Positions 17,685 through 27,149 of a DNA stretch of 64,000 bases are shown piece after piece. The number at the start of each line of letters is the position of its first letter. Within the stretch, counting starts at the first letter, position 1. Under the pieces are notes generated by a model. The model was not told the origin of the DNA, did no database searches, and was given only the letters and a program-made list of their open reading frames with translations. A program made the translations under genes and the position numbers. The stretch is from an uncultured Bacteroidales bacterium (GTDB taxonomy: Bacteria > Bacteroidota > Bacteroidia > Bacteroidales > FEN-979), in contig CAIYJU010000046.1 in assembly GCA_903926565.1 (NCBI GenBank), positions 1-64,000 of the forward strand, read 5' to 3'.

Positions 17685-19184
17685 TTACCGGGATATTACT
17701 CGTTTCGGCTTTTCAAAAAGGTATGCGGTACCTGCAAAAATCACCAGTAGCAGCGTGTGGAAAAAAACCCGGCTAAACAAACCTTCCGGGACGATATAAA
17801 TGCTGGCCATGTATAGTATGATCGCCAGACCAAGATAACCGAAAAACCTGCCAAGGTTATATTTCACAGGGAAGTAGCGTTGTCCGATCAGGTAGGATAA
17901 AACCATCATGGCACCATAGCAGATGAAGGTTGCCCAGGCCGACCCGAGATACCCGTGGATCAGATGATCAGAGCCAAGCGGGATCCACCAGAAATTCAAG
18001 GTGAGTGTAATGACCGCCCCGATCAAGGAAAGCCATGCGCCCCAGATGGTCTTGGACGAAAGTTTGTACCAGACCGACAGGTTGTAATAAACACCCAGAA
18101 AAAGGTTTGCCATCATCAGGATTGGAATGACCCCTTTTCCCTCCCAATAGTTTTTCCCGATGAGGTAACGAAGAATAAAATCATCGAGATAGACCATGGT
18201 TGCCAGGAATATGAAAGAAACCACGATGATGAAATAATCCATGATCCGGGCATACTGGATTTTTGCATCTTTTTCTTTAGCCGCCGCAAAAAAGAATGGT
18301 TCGGCTGCATATTTGTATGCCTGTATGAAAATGGTCATCAGGATGGAAATCTTGTAACAGGCACTATAGATCCCAACCTGGTATGTTGCGACATCCCTGG
18401 GAAGTAAATACCTCAGCAACAGCCGGTCGAAGGTTTCGTTCACCATTCCTGCCATCCCTGCAAACAGCAGTGGAAAGGCATAAATCAGCATGGTTTTCAG
18501 CAGTTTGGTGTCAAGTTTCCATTTCATCCCTGTAAACTGGGGAATTAAAAGCACAAGGATTACTGAACTGGCAACAAGATTCGATACAAAAATGTAACTG
18601 ATGCCCCAATCGGGTATATAAACCAAACGGACAAAGCCATGGAGGAAACTCCATGAATCATGAGCGAGAATGTATGGGCAGAAGAGCAGGAAAAAGATAT
18701 TCAGCCCAAAGTTGACCAGGATGCCGGTTACGTTTATTGCTACAAACCGCAAGGCTTTGTTCTGTGCCCTTAGCCTGGCAAACGGGATCTTTGAAAGTGC
18801 ATCCAGCGCAAGGAACCAGGCAAACCACAGCACATATTCGGGATGGGAGCCATAGTCGATCCAGCTGGCAACCGGTTGTGCAAAAACAGAAACGATCAGG
18901 AGAAAAACCACGGATGAAAAGATCAGCGAAATCATTCCTGTGCTGAACACCTTCTCTTTGTCTGTCTCGTTTTCGTTGAAGCGGAAAAAAGCGGTCTCCA
19001 TTCCGTATGTGAGAATCACCGTTAGAAATGAAGCATAAGCGTAAAACACACTCACCGTGCCATATTCACCCGGTAAAAAGACCCGTGTATATAATGGAAC
19101 AAGCAAATATCCCAGGATCCTTCCCAGGATACTTGACAGTCCGTAAACGGCCGTTTGCCCTGCAAGTTTTTTCAGCGGATTCAT
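17685..19184 (-). CDS. oligosaccharide flippase (Wzx/MurJ-like, MOP superfamily)
   Basis: About 500 residues from the ATG at 19184 (MNPLKKLAGQTAVYGLSSIL). The 35-residue upstream extension is not family-like and is rejected. There are about 14 membrane segments. The N-terminal motif LGYLLVPLYTRVFLPGEYGT is typical of polysaccharide-biosynthesis flippases of the PST/RfbX type. It moves lipid-linked glycans across the inner membrane. It starts the leftward flippase-dut-TPR-DUF4292-EnvC run; no glycosyltransferases are adjacent, so the substrate is unknown. Confidence 0.88.
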   Translation of the reverse strand: MNPLKKLAGQTAVYGLSSILGRILGYLLVPLYTRVFLPGEYGTVSVFYAYASFLTVILTYGMETAFFRFNENETDKEKVFSTGMISLIFSSVVFLLIVSVFAQPVASWIDYGSHPEYVLWFAWFLALDALSKIPFARLRAQNKALRFVAINVTGILVNFGLNIFFLLFCPYILAHDSWSFLHGFVRLVYIPDWGISYIFVSNLVASSVILVLLIPQFTGMKWKLDTKLLKTMLIYAFPLLFAGMAGMVNETFDRLLLRYLLPRDVATYQVGIYSACYKISILMTIFIQAYKYAAEPFFFAAAKEKDAKIQYARIMDYFIIVVSFIFLATMVYLDDFILRYLIGKNYWEGKGVIPILMMANLFLGVYYNLSVWYKLSSKTIWGAWLSLIGAVITLTLNFWWIPLGSDHLIHGYLGSAWATFICYGAMMVLSYLIGQRYFPVKYNLGRFFGYLGLAIILYMASIYIVPEGLFSRVFFHTLLLVIFAGTAYLFEKPKRVISR

Positions 19185-19330
19185 TAAAGCAAAAGTATTC
19201 GTTTTCGCTTGAAATAACACAATTTGTTGCAGGTTATTGTGCCTTGTTAATTGCACACAGGTGCAAAATTTTTCGTCAAATCGCATCACCTTTTTTAAAA
19301 TTCCGGATTAAGCATAAAAAAACAATCATC

Positions 19331-19729
19331 ATGGCAAACACCTATAGTCAGATCAGCATGCACATTGTCTTCGCGGTTAAACATCGTGAATCACTCATCC
19401 TTCCTGAATTCCGGGATCAATTATTCAGGTACATCTATGGGATCATTGAAGGGAAAAATCAAAAATCACTGGCAGTCAATGGCACATCTGATCATGTGCA
19501 TATTTTTACAGGATTAACACCGGTCATTTACATTCCGGATTTTGTTCGGGATATAAAATCTGATTCTTCTCTGTTCATCAACTCCAAAAATCTGGCGCGA
19601 AAACCATTCCACTGGCAGGAAGGTTATGGGATTTTCTCGCATAGTCACTCAATGCGGGATCGGATAATCAAATATATCCTGAACCAGGAACAGCACCATC
19701 AAAAAAGAGCGATATTTTGGTGCCGGTGA
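19331..19729 (+). pseudogene. IS200/IS605-type (Y1, REP-associated) transposase, 3'-truncated
   Basis: 132 codons from the ATG at 19331. It shows the Y1 transposase layout: MANTYSQISMHIVFAVKHRE at the start, the HUH motif as DHVHIF, VRDIKSDSSLFINSK and WQEGYGIFSHSHS, then the region with the catalytic Tyr, IIKYILNQEQHH. After HHQK the frame ends within eight residues (RAIFWCR), whereas family members usually continue about 20-25 residues. No flanking hairpins typical of IS200 ends were recognised. Probably an inactive relic or a domesticated single-copy copy. It sits between the flippase and RNase H genes. Confidence 0.75.
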
Positions 19730-19763
19730 TACAAAAATGTATTTTTGCAGGATAATCTGAACA

Positions 19764-20396
19764 ATGCCGAAAAATAAATTCTACGTTGTATGGCAGGGCA
19801 GGAAACCCGGTATTTACAAAAGCTGGAACGATTGTAAAAAACAGGTAGATGGCTTCACCGGGGCGCTCTACAAAGGGTTTCCAACGCTTGATCTTGCACA
19901 AGATGCATTCGCCGACGAACCCCGGAAGTACATGACCAAAGGGCTGAACGCCCCGAAAAAAATCACCTGTACCAACCCCCTGGTTGGTGAACCCATTGCC
20001 GACAGCATCAGTTCCGACGCTGCCTGTGCAGGAAATCCGGGCATCCTCGAATACCGCGGTGTTGACACAAAATCGGGCGCCGAACTTTTCCGCATGGGCC
20101 CCTTTCCTGAAGGCACCGTAAACCTTGGTGAATTTCTGGGAATTGTTCATGCGCTGGCCTATCTTAAACAGCGCGACTGTGACTGGCCGGTCTATTCCGA
20201 TTCACGTACCGCCATCGCCTGGGTTCGTAAAAAAGCAATTAACACCAACCTTGTCGTCTCACCGAAAAACCAGAAACTTTTCGACCTGGTAAACCGTGCG
20301 CTGATCTGGCTTAAAGAGAATAAGTGGCCGAACAAAATCCTCAAATGGGAAACCGAATACTGGGGGGAAATTCCCGCTGATTTCGGGAGAAAATAA
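19764..20396 (+). CDS. ribonuclease H with N-terminal viroplasmin domain
   Basis: 210 residues: an N-terminal caulimovirus-VI/viroplasmin RNA-DNA-hybrid binding domain (1-52, KFYVVWQGRKPGIYKSWNDC) and an RNase HI catalytic domain (about 70-208). The acidic catalytic set can be traced as SSDAACAGNPG (Asp), NLGEFLGIVHAL (Glu), YSDSRTAIAWV (Asp) and a late Asp in PADFGRK. It removes RNA from RNA:DNA hybrids. This two-domain form is common in Bacteroidetes. It converges on the YraN gene with no gap. Confidence 0.9.
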   Translation: MPKNKFYVVWQGRKPGIYKSWNDCKKQVDGFTGALYKGFPTLDLAQDAFADEPRKYMTKGLNAPKKITCTNPLVGEPIADSISSDAACAGNPGILEYRGVDTKSGAELFRMGPFPEGTVNLGEFLGIVHALAYLKQRDCDWPVYSDSRTAIAWVRKKAINTNLVVSPKNQKLFDLVNRALIWLKENKWPNKILKWETEYWGEIPADFGRK

Positions 20397-20762
20397 TTAC
20401 GAAATGGTCGCATAGAATGCATCAACGATGTGGTTGATGGTCTCTTTTTCAGGTGTGATCAGGATGGAAATGATATCGAACCTCACGTCGCCCCGCTGTT
20501 TGCGATAGTTTACAAAAGCATTTGCCGCCCTGACAAGGACCCGCTGCTTGCTCTTCGTAACTGCTGCTTCCGGTTCCGCAAAGTAATTGGATTTACGGGT
20601 TTTCACTTCAACAATCACGATGAAGTTTCCATCACGGGCGATGATGTCGATCTCTTCCCGGCCAAACCGCCAGTTCCGTTCAATAACATGATACCCTTTA
20701 CCCTCCAGGTGGGCCACGGCGATCGCTTCGCCGGCTTTGCCCAATTCGATATGATTGTCCAT
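20397..20762 (-). CDS. YraN/UPF0102 nuclease-fold protein
   Basis: 121 residues with the UPF0102 signature: GKAGEAIAVAHLEGKGYHVIERN, then EEIDIIARDGNFIVIVEVKT, where the Glu, Asp and EVK form the PD-(D/E)XK-like core. Length and motifs are normal. The cellular role of the family is unclear; a Holliday-junction-resolvase-like fold is suggested in the literature. A palindromic repeat lies immediately upstream. Confidence 0.88.
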   Translation of the reverse strand: MDNHIELGKAGEAIAVAHLEGKGYHVIERNWRFGREEIDIIARDGNFIVIVEVKTRKSNYFAEPEAAVTKSKQRVLVRAANAFVNYRKQRGDVRFDIISILITPEKETINHIVDAFYATIS

Positions 20763-20789
20763 AACTTTTTGCAGGAAAAATACTTCCCG

Positions 20790-20853
20790 TAGATTTTCGC
20801 AGATTTAACCCGCGGATTTACGCGGATTTTTTTTCTGCGAAAATCTGCGAGAC
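20790..20853. repeat. imperfect inverted repeat of CGCAGATTT words
   Basis: The words AGATTTTCGCAGATTT and CGCGGATTTACGCGGATTTT are followed by the complementary CTGCGAAAATCTGCG and an A/T-rich run, giving a potential stem-loop between the LD-carboxypeptidase and YraN genes. The 3' side ends with a T-run (20856-20862) that could work as a plus-strand terminator, but no plus-strand gene reads into it. It looks like a REP-type intergenic repeat. Confidence 0.55.
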
Positions 20854-20910
20854 CCTTTTTTTCAGACATTCCTGCTTAATCAGGAAAATTGAAAAAGGTA
20901 ATCCGGATTG

Positions 20911-21810
20911 TTAATAAAAAGATATCTCCACCTCGTGGTCAACCCCGAAAATGACCTCTCGTCCCATGATCAGGGCCAGGTTCATCTCCTGGTGGCCTGC
21001 CGGGAAATCAAAACAAACCGGGTATGAATATTCTTTTACCATGTCGGCAATGATCTCATTGGCTGATTTTCCAAACGCGACCGTGTTATCGTTCATTTTG
21101 GTCATTCCTCCAACGATGAGCCCTTTCAGTTTATCCAGTTTACCGGCCCGTTTCAGGCACATCATCATCCGGTCGATGTGATAGAGGTACTCATCCACAT
21201 CCTCAAGAAAAAGAATTTTCCCCGCTGTATCGGGCTCAGAAGCAGACCCCATCAGGCTGCACAGGATGGAAAGATTGCCGCCAACCAGAACGCCGGCTGT
21301 CACTCCGTCGCGGGAAAGGGAGGTTTTGGGAACGGAATAGGTGAGCTTCTTTCCGAAAAGCGCATTTATCATGGAAAGCGCCGTTTCATCCTGGTTTTCC
21401 CCTTTCATGTTGATTGGCATCGAGGCATGCAGTGTTTCGATTCCGAACTGATGGTGGATGTGGGAATGCAATACCGTTACATCACTGTACCCGATAATCC
21501 ATTTCGGCTTTTTCAGGAATGCTGAAAAGTCCAGTTTGTCAATTATCCTTACGGTGCCATAACCACCCCTGGAACAAACGATTGCCCTGATCCTGTCATC
21601 ATCAAGCATCTGCTGAAAATCCCTGCACCGCTGCTCATCAGATCCGGCAAACTGGTGTTGCCTGCTGAAAACATAACCTCCCAGCACCACCTCCAGTTCG
21701 TACCGTTGAAAAAACCGGATGGCCGGATGTACCTCCTCGAATGTAATGCTTCGGGCGGTCGAGACGATGGCGATTTTATCGCCCTTTGTAAGGCAGGCTG
21801 GAGTGATCAT
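20911..21810 (-). CDS. ldcA: LD-carboxypeptidase (peptidase S66)
   Basis: 299 residues, normal length. It has the N-terminal Rossmann-like motif KGDKIAIVSTARSI, the Gly-rich CSRGGYGTVRII, then IIGYSDVTVLH (nucleophile Ser region) and the catalytic Glu/His area toward the C-terminus (FDFPAGHQEMNLALIMGREV). It removes the terminal D-Ala from L,D-tetrapeptides in the cytoplasm during murein recycling. It is divergent from metG. A TACTTTTG element ends five bases before its ATG. Confidence 0.9.
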   Translation of the reverse strand: MITPACLTKGDKIAIVSTARSITFEEVHPAIRFFQRYELEVVLGGYVFSRQHQFAGSDEQRCRDFQQMLDDDRIRAIVCSRGGYGTVRIIDKLDFSAFLKKPKWIIGYSDVTVLHSHIHHQFGIETLHASMPINMKGENQDETALSMINALFGKKLTYSVPKTSLSRDGVTAGVLVGGNLSILCSLMGSASEPDTAGKILFLEDVDEYLYHIDRMMMCLKRAGKLDKLKGLIVGGMTKMNDNTVAFGKSANEIIADMVKEYSYPVCFDFPAGHQEMNLALIMGREVIFGVDHEVEISFY

Positions 21811-21814
21811 GCCC

Positions 21815-21822
21815 CAAAAGTA
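21815..21822 (-). promoter_or_regulatory. TAnnTTTG element abutting the ldcA start
   Basis: Minus-strand TACTTTTG ending four bases upstream of the ldcA ATG. If it is a real -7 element, transcription would start at or within the start codon, implying a leaderless mRNA. It may be a chance match. Confidence 0.25.
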
Positions 21823-21854
21823 ACTAAAAAGAGGTTCCGATTTTCTTTATTTCA

Positions 21855-21862
21855 TATCTTTG
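21855..21862 (+). promoter_or_regulatory. candidate -7 box for metG
   Basis: TATCTTTG, an exact TAnnTTTG match, 37 bp upstream of the metG ATG at 21899. A leader of about 28-30 nt would result. No perfect -33 TTG. Confidence 0.45.
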
Positions 21863-21898
21863 CGCCTCATTTTTAGTCAATTCCCAGAGCCTGATCCC

Positions 21899-23950
21899 AT
21901 GAGCGATAAACCTGCATTCAAACGATACACCGTCACCTCCGCCCTGCCATATGCCAACGGCCCCATTCACATCGGACACCTGGCCGGAGTTTACGTTCCT
22001 GCCGATATCTACGTCAGGTTTCTGCGGATGAACGAAGAGGATGTTATTTTCATCGGCGGATCTGATGAACACGGAGTTCCGATCACAATCAAGGCGTTGC
22101 AGCAGGGGGTGTCGCCCCAGGATATCGTTGATAAATATCACGGCATCATTAAAAAATCATTTGAAGATTTCGGCATCTCCTTCGACATCTATTCACGCAC
22201 TTCCAACAAAACCCACCACGAAACAGCTTCTGCCTTCTTCCGGAAAATGTATGAGGCCGGACAGTTCATCGAAAAAGTTTCAGAACAGTATTTTGACGAG
22301 GCCACAGGGCAGTTCCTTGCCGACAGGTACATCACCGGAACATGCCCTCACTGTGGTTTCGACAAAGCCTATGGCGACCAGTGCGAAAAATGCGGCACCA
22401 CGCTGAATGCCACCGACCTGATTGAGCCCAAGTCGGTGCTGAGCGGAAACAAGCCTGTTTTGCGTGAAACAAGGCACTGGTTCCTTCCCCTTGATCAGTA
22501 CGAACCCTGGCTGCGCGAATGGATCCTGGAAGGGCACAAAGACGATTGGAAAATCAATGTTTACGGGCAATGCAAGTCATGGATCGACCAGGGTCTGCAG
22601 CCCCGAGCCGTTACCCGCGACCTCGACTGGGGCGTAAAAGTCCCTGCTGTCGGCGCCGAGGGGAAAGTTCTCTACGTGTGGTTTGACGCACCCATCGGCT
22701 ATATCTCCGCGACCAGGGAACTAACCCCTGAATGGGAGAAATACTGGAAAGACCCGGAGACCAAGCTGGTACACTTTATCGGGAAGGACAATATCGTATT
22801 TCATTGTATCATCTTCCCGGCAATGCTGAAAGCCGAAGGTACCTATATCCTTCCCGACAATGTTCCGGCCAATGAATTCCTCAACCTGGAAGGAGATAAA
22901 ATCTCCACTTCACGCAACTGGGCGGTATGGCTTCATGAATACCTGGAAGCGTTTCCGGGCAAACAGGATGTGTTGCGTTATGTGCTTACTTCAGCCGCTC
23001 CTGAAACCAAGGATAACGACTTTACCTGGAAAGATTTCCAGACCCGGAACAACAGCGAGCTGGTGAACATCCTCGGGAATTTTGTAAACCGCACCATTGT
23101 TCTGACACACAAATATTTCGAAGGCAGGGTTCCGGAAGCATCTGCATTTAACGACCTTGACAAAGCCACACTGGAAGAGATGCGGCAATTTCCGGGCAGC
23201 ATTGCTGCCAGCATACACAACTACCGCTTTCGCGAAGCACTGGCGGAAATGATGAACCTCGCCCGGCTGGGAAACAAATACCTCACTGAAAACGAGCCAT
23301 GGAAACTCTTTTCGAGTGACCCTGTCAGGGTGGGTACAATCCTGAATATCTCGTTGCAGATCTGTGCCCAGCTCTCGATTGTGGCCGAACCATTCCTGCC
23401 GTTCTCTGCTGCAAAAATCAGGAAAACCCTGAACCTGCCTCAATTCAGGTGGTCAGAATCGACATCCCTGAACTGGCTTCAGCCGGGTCATTTACTCGAT
23501 CAACCACAACTTCTTTTTGAAAAAATAGAAGACCCGGCCATTGAGGCTCAGATTCAGAAACTGCTCGACACCAAACTGGCTAACGAAGCCAGCCAGGCAA
23601 AAGCACCGGTAAAACCGGGCAAGGAGGCAGTCGGGTTTGAAGACTTCTCTAAAATGGATATCCGTGCCGGCACCATCCTTACCGCTGAAAAAGTTGCAAA
23701 AACCGACAAACTCCTCAAACTGACCATCGACACCGGTCTCGATCAGCGCACCGTGGTTTCCGGCATTGCCAGATTTTTCGATCCCGCGAAGATCATCGGC
23801 AAGCGTGTTTGCATCCTCGTCAACCTCGAACCCCGCAAACTCAAAGGCATCGAATCGCAGGGCATGATCCTGATGGCCGAGAATCCCGATAGCACCCTGT
23901 TCTTTGTCACGCCGGATGAAGGGGTGATGAATGGTGCTGATATCAAATAA
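21899..23950 (+). CDS. metG: methionyl-tRNA synthetase with C-terminal tRNA-binding domain
   Basis: 683 residues from [20 protein letters not shown]; an ATG-like start 39 bases upstream would add an unconserved leader. Class I motifs: PIHIGH near residue 25 and the KMSKS equivalent DKISTS near 345. A zinc knuckle is formed by CPHCGF and CEKCG (about 150-170). A C-terminal EMAP-II/Trbp111 OB-fold (about 580-683, [20 protein letters not shown]) gives dimerisation and tRNA binding. It charges initiator and elongator tRNA-Met. It is divergent from ldcA. Confidence 0.97.
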   Translation: MSDKPAFKRYTVTSALPYANGPIHIGHLAGVYVPADIYVRFLRMNEEDVIFIGGSDEHGVPITIKALQQGVSPQDIVDKYHGIIKKSFEDFGISFDIYSRTSNKTHHETASAFFRKMYEAGQFIEKVSEQYFDEATGQFLADRYITGTCPHCGFDKAYGDQCEKCGTTLNATDLIEPKSVLSGNKPVLRETRHWFLPLDQYEPWLREWILEGHKDDWKINVYGQCKSWIDQGLQPRAVTRDLDWGVKVPAVGAEGKVLYVWFDAPIGYISATRELTPEWEKYWKDPETKLVHFIGKDNIVFHCIIFPAMLKAEGTYILPDNVPANEFLNLEGDKISTSRNWAVWLHEYLEAFPGKQDVLRYVLTSAAPETKDNDFTWKDFQTRNNSELVNILGNFVNRTIVLTHKYFEGRVPEASAFNDLDKATLEEMRQFPGSIAASIHNYRFREALAEMMNLARLGNKYLTENEPWKLFSSDPVRVGTILNISLQICAQLSIVAEPFLPFSAAKIRKTLNLPQFRWSESTSLNWLQPGHLLDQPQLLFEKIEDPAIEAQIQKLLDTKLANEASQAKAPVKPGKEAVGFEDFSKMDIRAGTILTAEKVAKTDKLLKLTIDTGLDQRTVVSGIARFFDPAKIIGKRVCILVNLEPRKLKGIESQGMILMAENPDSTLFFVTPDEGVMNGADIK

Positions 23951-24003
23951 AAAGTATTATTTTTGCATAGGAAATCGAATTCAACACCGACAACGACACC
24001 AAT

Positions 24004-24045
24004 CATATTCATCGTTCCTTATTCGTTGTTCAATATTCGATATTC
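24004..24045. repeat. six-unit heptamer array (nnnnTTC type)
   Basis: Six exact 7-nt units, each ending in TTC (CATATTC, ATCGTTC, CTTATTC, GTTGTTC, AATATTC, GATATTC). They lie in the gap between metG and the tRNA-Arg gene, ending four bases upstream of the mature tRNA 5' end. Confidence 0.75.
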
Positions 24046-24049
24046 TTCC

Positions 24050-24121
24050 GGCCCTGTAGTTCAATGGATAGAACGGAAGTTTCCTAAACTTTAAATTCAG
24101 GTTCGATTCCTGGTGGGGCTA
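24050..24121 (+). tRNA. tRNA-Arg (anticodon CCT)
   Basis: A 72-nt cloverleaf. Acceptor GGCCCTG pairs with TGGGGCT (with G-U pairs), discriminator A at 24121. D arm GTTC/GAAC. Anticodon stem GAAGT/ACTTT with loop TTCCTAA, so the anticodon is CCT at 24083-24085. T arm TCAGG/CCTGG with loop TTCGATT. CCA is not encoded. It reads the rare AGG codon. A strong hairpin terminator follows. Confidence 0.93.
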
Positions 24122-24137
24122 CAAACCAAACACACAT

Positions 24138-24174
24138 AACGCTGTATTTCAACCGAATACGGCGTTGTTTTTTT
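24138..24174 (+). terminator. Rho-independent terminator after tRNA-Arg
   Basis: An 11-bp stem, AACGCTGTATT with AATACGGCGTT (one T-G pair), loop TCAACCG, followed by G and a run of seven T. Strong intrinsic terminator ending the tRNA transcript. Confidence 0.85.
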
Positions 24175-24178
24175 ACCA

Positions 24179-24202
24179 GGTACTGAATGGGGTACTGAAT
24201 GG
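24179..24202 (+). repeat. 12-bp perfect tandem duplication
   Basis: GGTACTGAATGG occurs twice without spacing just after the tRNA terminator. It marks the junction of an AT-richer accessory stretch. No copy of the tRNA 3' end was found further downstream in the window, so an integration site is not demonstrated. Confidence 0.5.
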
Positions 24203-24229
24203 CAGATGGAGATTGTTCAATATTCTATT

Positions 24230-24750
24230 TTATTGCGATCATTAATTCAAACTGCCAAAGAGTTTTGCTCCGATAACCTCTTGCACTATGAATGTCCATC
24301 AAAGGAAAGCAGAGGTTGGAGGTTTCCATATTAAACCATTGCACCCTTTTCAGACTCTTTCCCGCCAGAGCACGTTATAACTGGTAAAGAATCTAACAAG
24401 CTCTCCTGGGCTGAGCAATCTAAGGGTTGGTGGGTTTGAAGCAGTGAAGCCATCAAAAGGCGAAAAGCCTCCGACAGCCTATTGTTACGGTTGTTAAAAG
24501 CCGCATAGGATGGGAGTTTTGGGAACCAGGATCGCAAATATTGATCAGCAAAATCGTAGATATGCTTGATCCTGTTACGTTGTTCCTGACTTATGCAAAA
24601 TAGATATACGGTCATTATTTCCTGATCTGAAAACGCTGGACAACGGTTGTTACTAAATCGTTCACAAGAAAATTTAAGTTCTTTTTCATATGCATCTGAT
24701 ACATAGAAGAAAATTTCAACTAATTTGGTACTCTTAACCGTAGAGATCAT
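24230..24750 (-). pseudogene. decayed DDE transposase (IS982/IS4-like N-terminal half)
   Basis: An intact frame of 139 codons begins at 24750 (MISTVKSTKLVEIFFYVSDA). It contains FSDQEIMTVYLF, RSWFPKLPSYAAFNNR and DSLPVITC, the last probably carrying the first catalytic Asp. It ends at 24331, about half the usual transposase length. Further along the same strand another frame reads ARGYRSKTLWQFEL (about 24280-24230), resembling the DKGY..SK....YG.KLH stretch expected next, so a frameshift and deletions have destroyed the gene. Family assignment is tentative. Confidence 0.55.
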
Positions 24751-24874
24751 ATCTTTTGATGTTGAGTGGTATCTACATCTAAGATGTTGATTTCTAGGGC
24801 TTTGTTAAACGTGTGTTTTCATAATTTACTAACAATCAATTGTTTATAACTGTCACGTTTAATGAATTCTAGTC

Positions 24875-25303
24875 ATGAAAAAGCCTTTTTTACTCATACT
24901 AATTATAGTGGTTACCGAAATCTCTTTTGGACAAACCTCGGATGTATACCCAACCCAAAATAACAGTAAGGAATTTCAGGGCAATCATGATAATTTGCAC
25001 TATTTAGCCAATTACCTTGAACCAAAACTTGATACGCTTGAAATTAGGTATAGTTATGATTTATGCCTTTGCCCTAAGTGGAATATAAATGGTACGAATG
25101 AGAAAATATGGATTGAAAGCAGTAGGGATTCTGTTCTTACTAATTATTCTGACAGGGAATTAAATCAAACAAAGGTAAAAGTAATCGGGCAGTTTTATAA
25201 GTATAAAGGAGTGCCATTGGGGCTTTATGATTTTGGATATTTAAAGGAAAAGAGTGTTCCAAATGCAAGAATATTTAAGATTAAGAGTAAAGCGGAGGAA
25301 TGA
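24875..25303 (+). CDS. exported orphan protein
   Basis: 142 residues with a Sec signal peptide (MKKPFLLILIIVVTEISFGQ). The mature part is polar and contains two close Cys (YDLCLCPKW). I recognise no domain. It lies in the AT-richer stretch downstream of tRNA-Arg, with no operon partner. The C-terminus is charged (KIKSKAEE). Confidence 0.6.
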   Translation: MKKPFLLILIIVVTEISFGQTSDVYPTQNNSKEFQGNHDNLHYLANYLEPKLDTLEIRYSYDLCLCPKWNINGTNEKIWIESSRDSVLTNYSDRELNQTKVKVIGQFYKYKGVPLGLYDFGYLKEKSVPNARIFKIKSKAEE

Positions 25304-25464
25304 AGTTATTGATTAGGCATATATCAAAATGGAAACATAAAGTTCATGATTTTCTGATTTGACCTTACATCAATTTCACTATCAACATTCTCATCTTGTT
25401 TGAAATCCGTAATAGTTTGTTCTAAACTCACTGGCAAAACTTCTGCAGATGTACTTAGCTGGTG

Positions 25465-26202
25465 TTAGCTTTTTACCCAGGGCATTGTATGGTGGTAATC
25501 CTTTTTCTTTCCCTTAAATATTTCGTATGCATCCAATACTTCTTTTGTTGGTGAATATTGAGTATATGCAAAATTTAAGGATTTTAATTTTGGAAGCAGG
25601 AACAGTTCAGGAGAAAGATATTGCACGTTGGCGGCCCACAGATCAAAATGCTCCAAATTGATAAGATTCTTTATATCATCAGGGATTATTTTGATTCCGG
25701 TACAATAATGAAAGCCTAATCTTTGAAGGTTTTCTAATGTGAAAAGGGCATTTGGTAATTCCGTCATTTTTTCTCCACGGAAGGATAAACTTGTCAGGGT
25801 CTTTGCTTTTAAAATGAAGTCTGGAATTTCATGGATACCTGTATAAAACAGGGAAAGTTCTTCCGGCAATAGAAAATGATTGTTTTCTTGAATATTCTGA
25901 AAACATTTTACTGACCCAATACCATTAAGGCTGATCATTTTTAGTTTTGGGGTGTTAAATTTAATGCCTTCAAAAACAGGAATATTGGATGGTGATTGTT
26001 CTTCAATAGAAATTAATTCAAGGTTTGGGGCATTTAATTCAATTCCTTCAAAAATTTGAAAATCAACAGAACAAGATGAATTAAGTATAATCATTCCGAG
26101 TTTTGAATATACTTTTTCAGAAATTACATACTTGACTTTTTCAGTATTTTCAGCAACATCTATCCACCAGCACTCTTCGTCTGCAAGTTCAATTGTCTTC
26201 AT
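25465..26202 (-). CDS. leucine-rich repeat protein, cytoplasmic
   Basis: 245 residues without a signal peptide. From about residue 105 there are four or five 22-24-residue LRR units, for example LPEELSLFYTGIHEIPDFIL, AKTLTSLSFRGEKMTELPNA and LENLQRLGFHYCTGIKIIPD. A short Lys-rich, Tyr-His tail (KGKKKDYHHTMPW) follows. LRR proteins of this size usually serve protein binding. It is in the accessory stretch; the ATG at 26202 fits. Confidence 0.65.
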   Translation of the reverse strand: MKTIELADEECWWIDVAENTEKVKYVISEKVYSKLGMIILNSSCSVDFQIFEGIELNAPNLELISIEEQSPSNIPVFEGIKFNTPKLKMISLNGIGSVKCFQNIQENNHFLLPEELSLFYTGIHEIPDFILKAKTLTSLSFRGEKMTELPNALFTLENLQRLGFHYCTGIKIIPDDIKNLINLEHFDLWAANVQYLSPELFLLPKLKSLNFAYTQYSPTKEVLDAYEIFKGKKKDYHHTMPWVKS

Positions 26203-26645
26203 GTTTTCGGTTTAAGTTTCCTGAAAGATTCCATCAAAGCTTATGGCTGGTCAAAAAAATGTACGAACATTCAATTGTACCGGTCAGGCACTCCTGATTC
26301 TTCTTATAAACCTGGTTTACTATGACAAATATAGCTAATTTATCGTTGAGTAAATCCGGGTGTGTTGTGTATGCTAACCTGAGAAAAAGATTGTTAATTC
26401 TTCAATGGACTGCTCATCTGGAATGTGAATGACCTGAACAAGTTTAATGTTTCTGATAATGAGCTTATACAACAGATGTTACTAATCATTGAGTTCATGC
26501 AATAAAGTATCGGATAACGGTAGTTTTACCTTCATGGGTGTTGTTTTAAAAAAAAGGATGTCGCTGACATGATCAATCGCAATATATTTGCAGGAATTGA
26601 TGACTGTATCAGGACTGATCACAATAAAAATTAATAATTTCTTAA
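26203..26645. other. 443-bp AT-rich intergenic region
   Basis: Lies between the divergent LRR and GtrA genes. I see no convincing gene, tRNA, hairpin terminator or repeat. Stop codons are frequent in all frames. It may hold the promoters of both neighbours or remains of decayed genes. Confidence 0.4.
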
Positions 26646-27149
26646 ATGAGCAATATTCTTATTGACTCCGGGAAGTTAATTAGAGGAATCATCGATTTCT
26701 TTTATCCCCCTTTCCGTAAATTTATGACGCTGCAGTTTTTCCGGTATGGCGCAACAGGGTCAGCAAATTTAGTGTTCGACTGGGTATTGTATTTTTTCAT
26801 CTATAATTTTGTTTTACGAAAAAAAATGCTGGACCTCGGATTTGTAACACTCAGTTCACATATAGCAGCCCTGGCAATTAAGGTTCCGATTGTCTTGCTT
26901 TCAGGATTTCTGTTGCAGAAATATGTAACTTTCTCATCCTCCGATTTAAATGGAAGAGTTCAGCTGTTCCGGTATTCAATTGTGTTTATTATTAATCTTT
27001 GTATCTGTTATTTTGGGTTGAAATTATTGGTAGATGGTTTCAATATTTATCCTTCACCCTCCAATGTGATAATTTCAATTGTGACTGTTTTTGTCAGTTA
27101 TTTCTTCCAGAAACTATATACGTTTAAGACATCGGATACTGAGGTGTAG
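26646..27149 (+). CDS. GtrA family membrane protein
   Basis: 167 residues with four membrane helices in the GtrA layout: FFRYGATGSANLVFDWVLYF at the first helix and IVLLSGFLLQKYVTFSS, then VSYFFQKLYTFK at the end. GtrA proteins are thought to help move undecaprenyl-linked sugars in the inner membrane. No partner glycosyltransferase is adjacent. Confidence 0.82.
   Translation: MSNILIDSGKLIRGIIDFFYPPFRKFMTLQFFRYGATGSANLVFDWVLYFFIYNFVLRKKMLDLGFVTLSSHIAALAIKVPIVLLSGFLLQKYVTFSSSDLNGRVQLFRYSIVFIINLCICYFGLKLLVDGFNIYPSPSNVIISIVTVFVSYFFQKLYTFKTSDTEV

Noticed and set aside
19668-20150. A 160-codon minus-strand ORF
   Set aside because: It is antisense to the RNase H gene and carries no recognisable domain.
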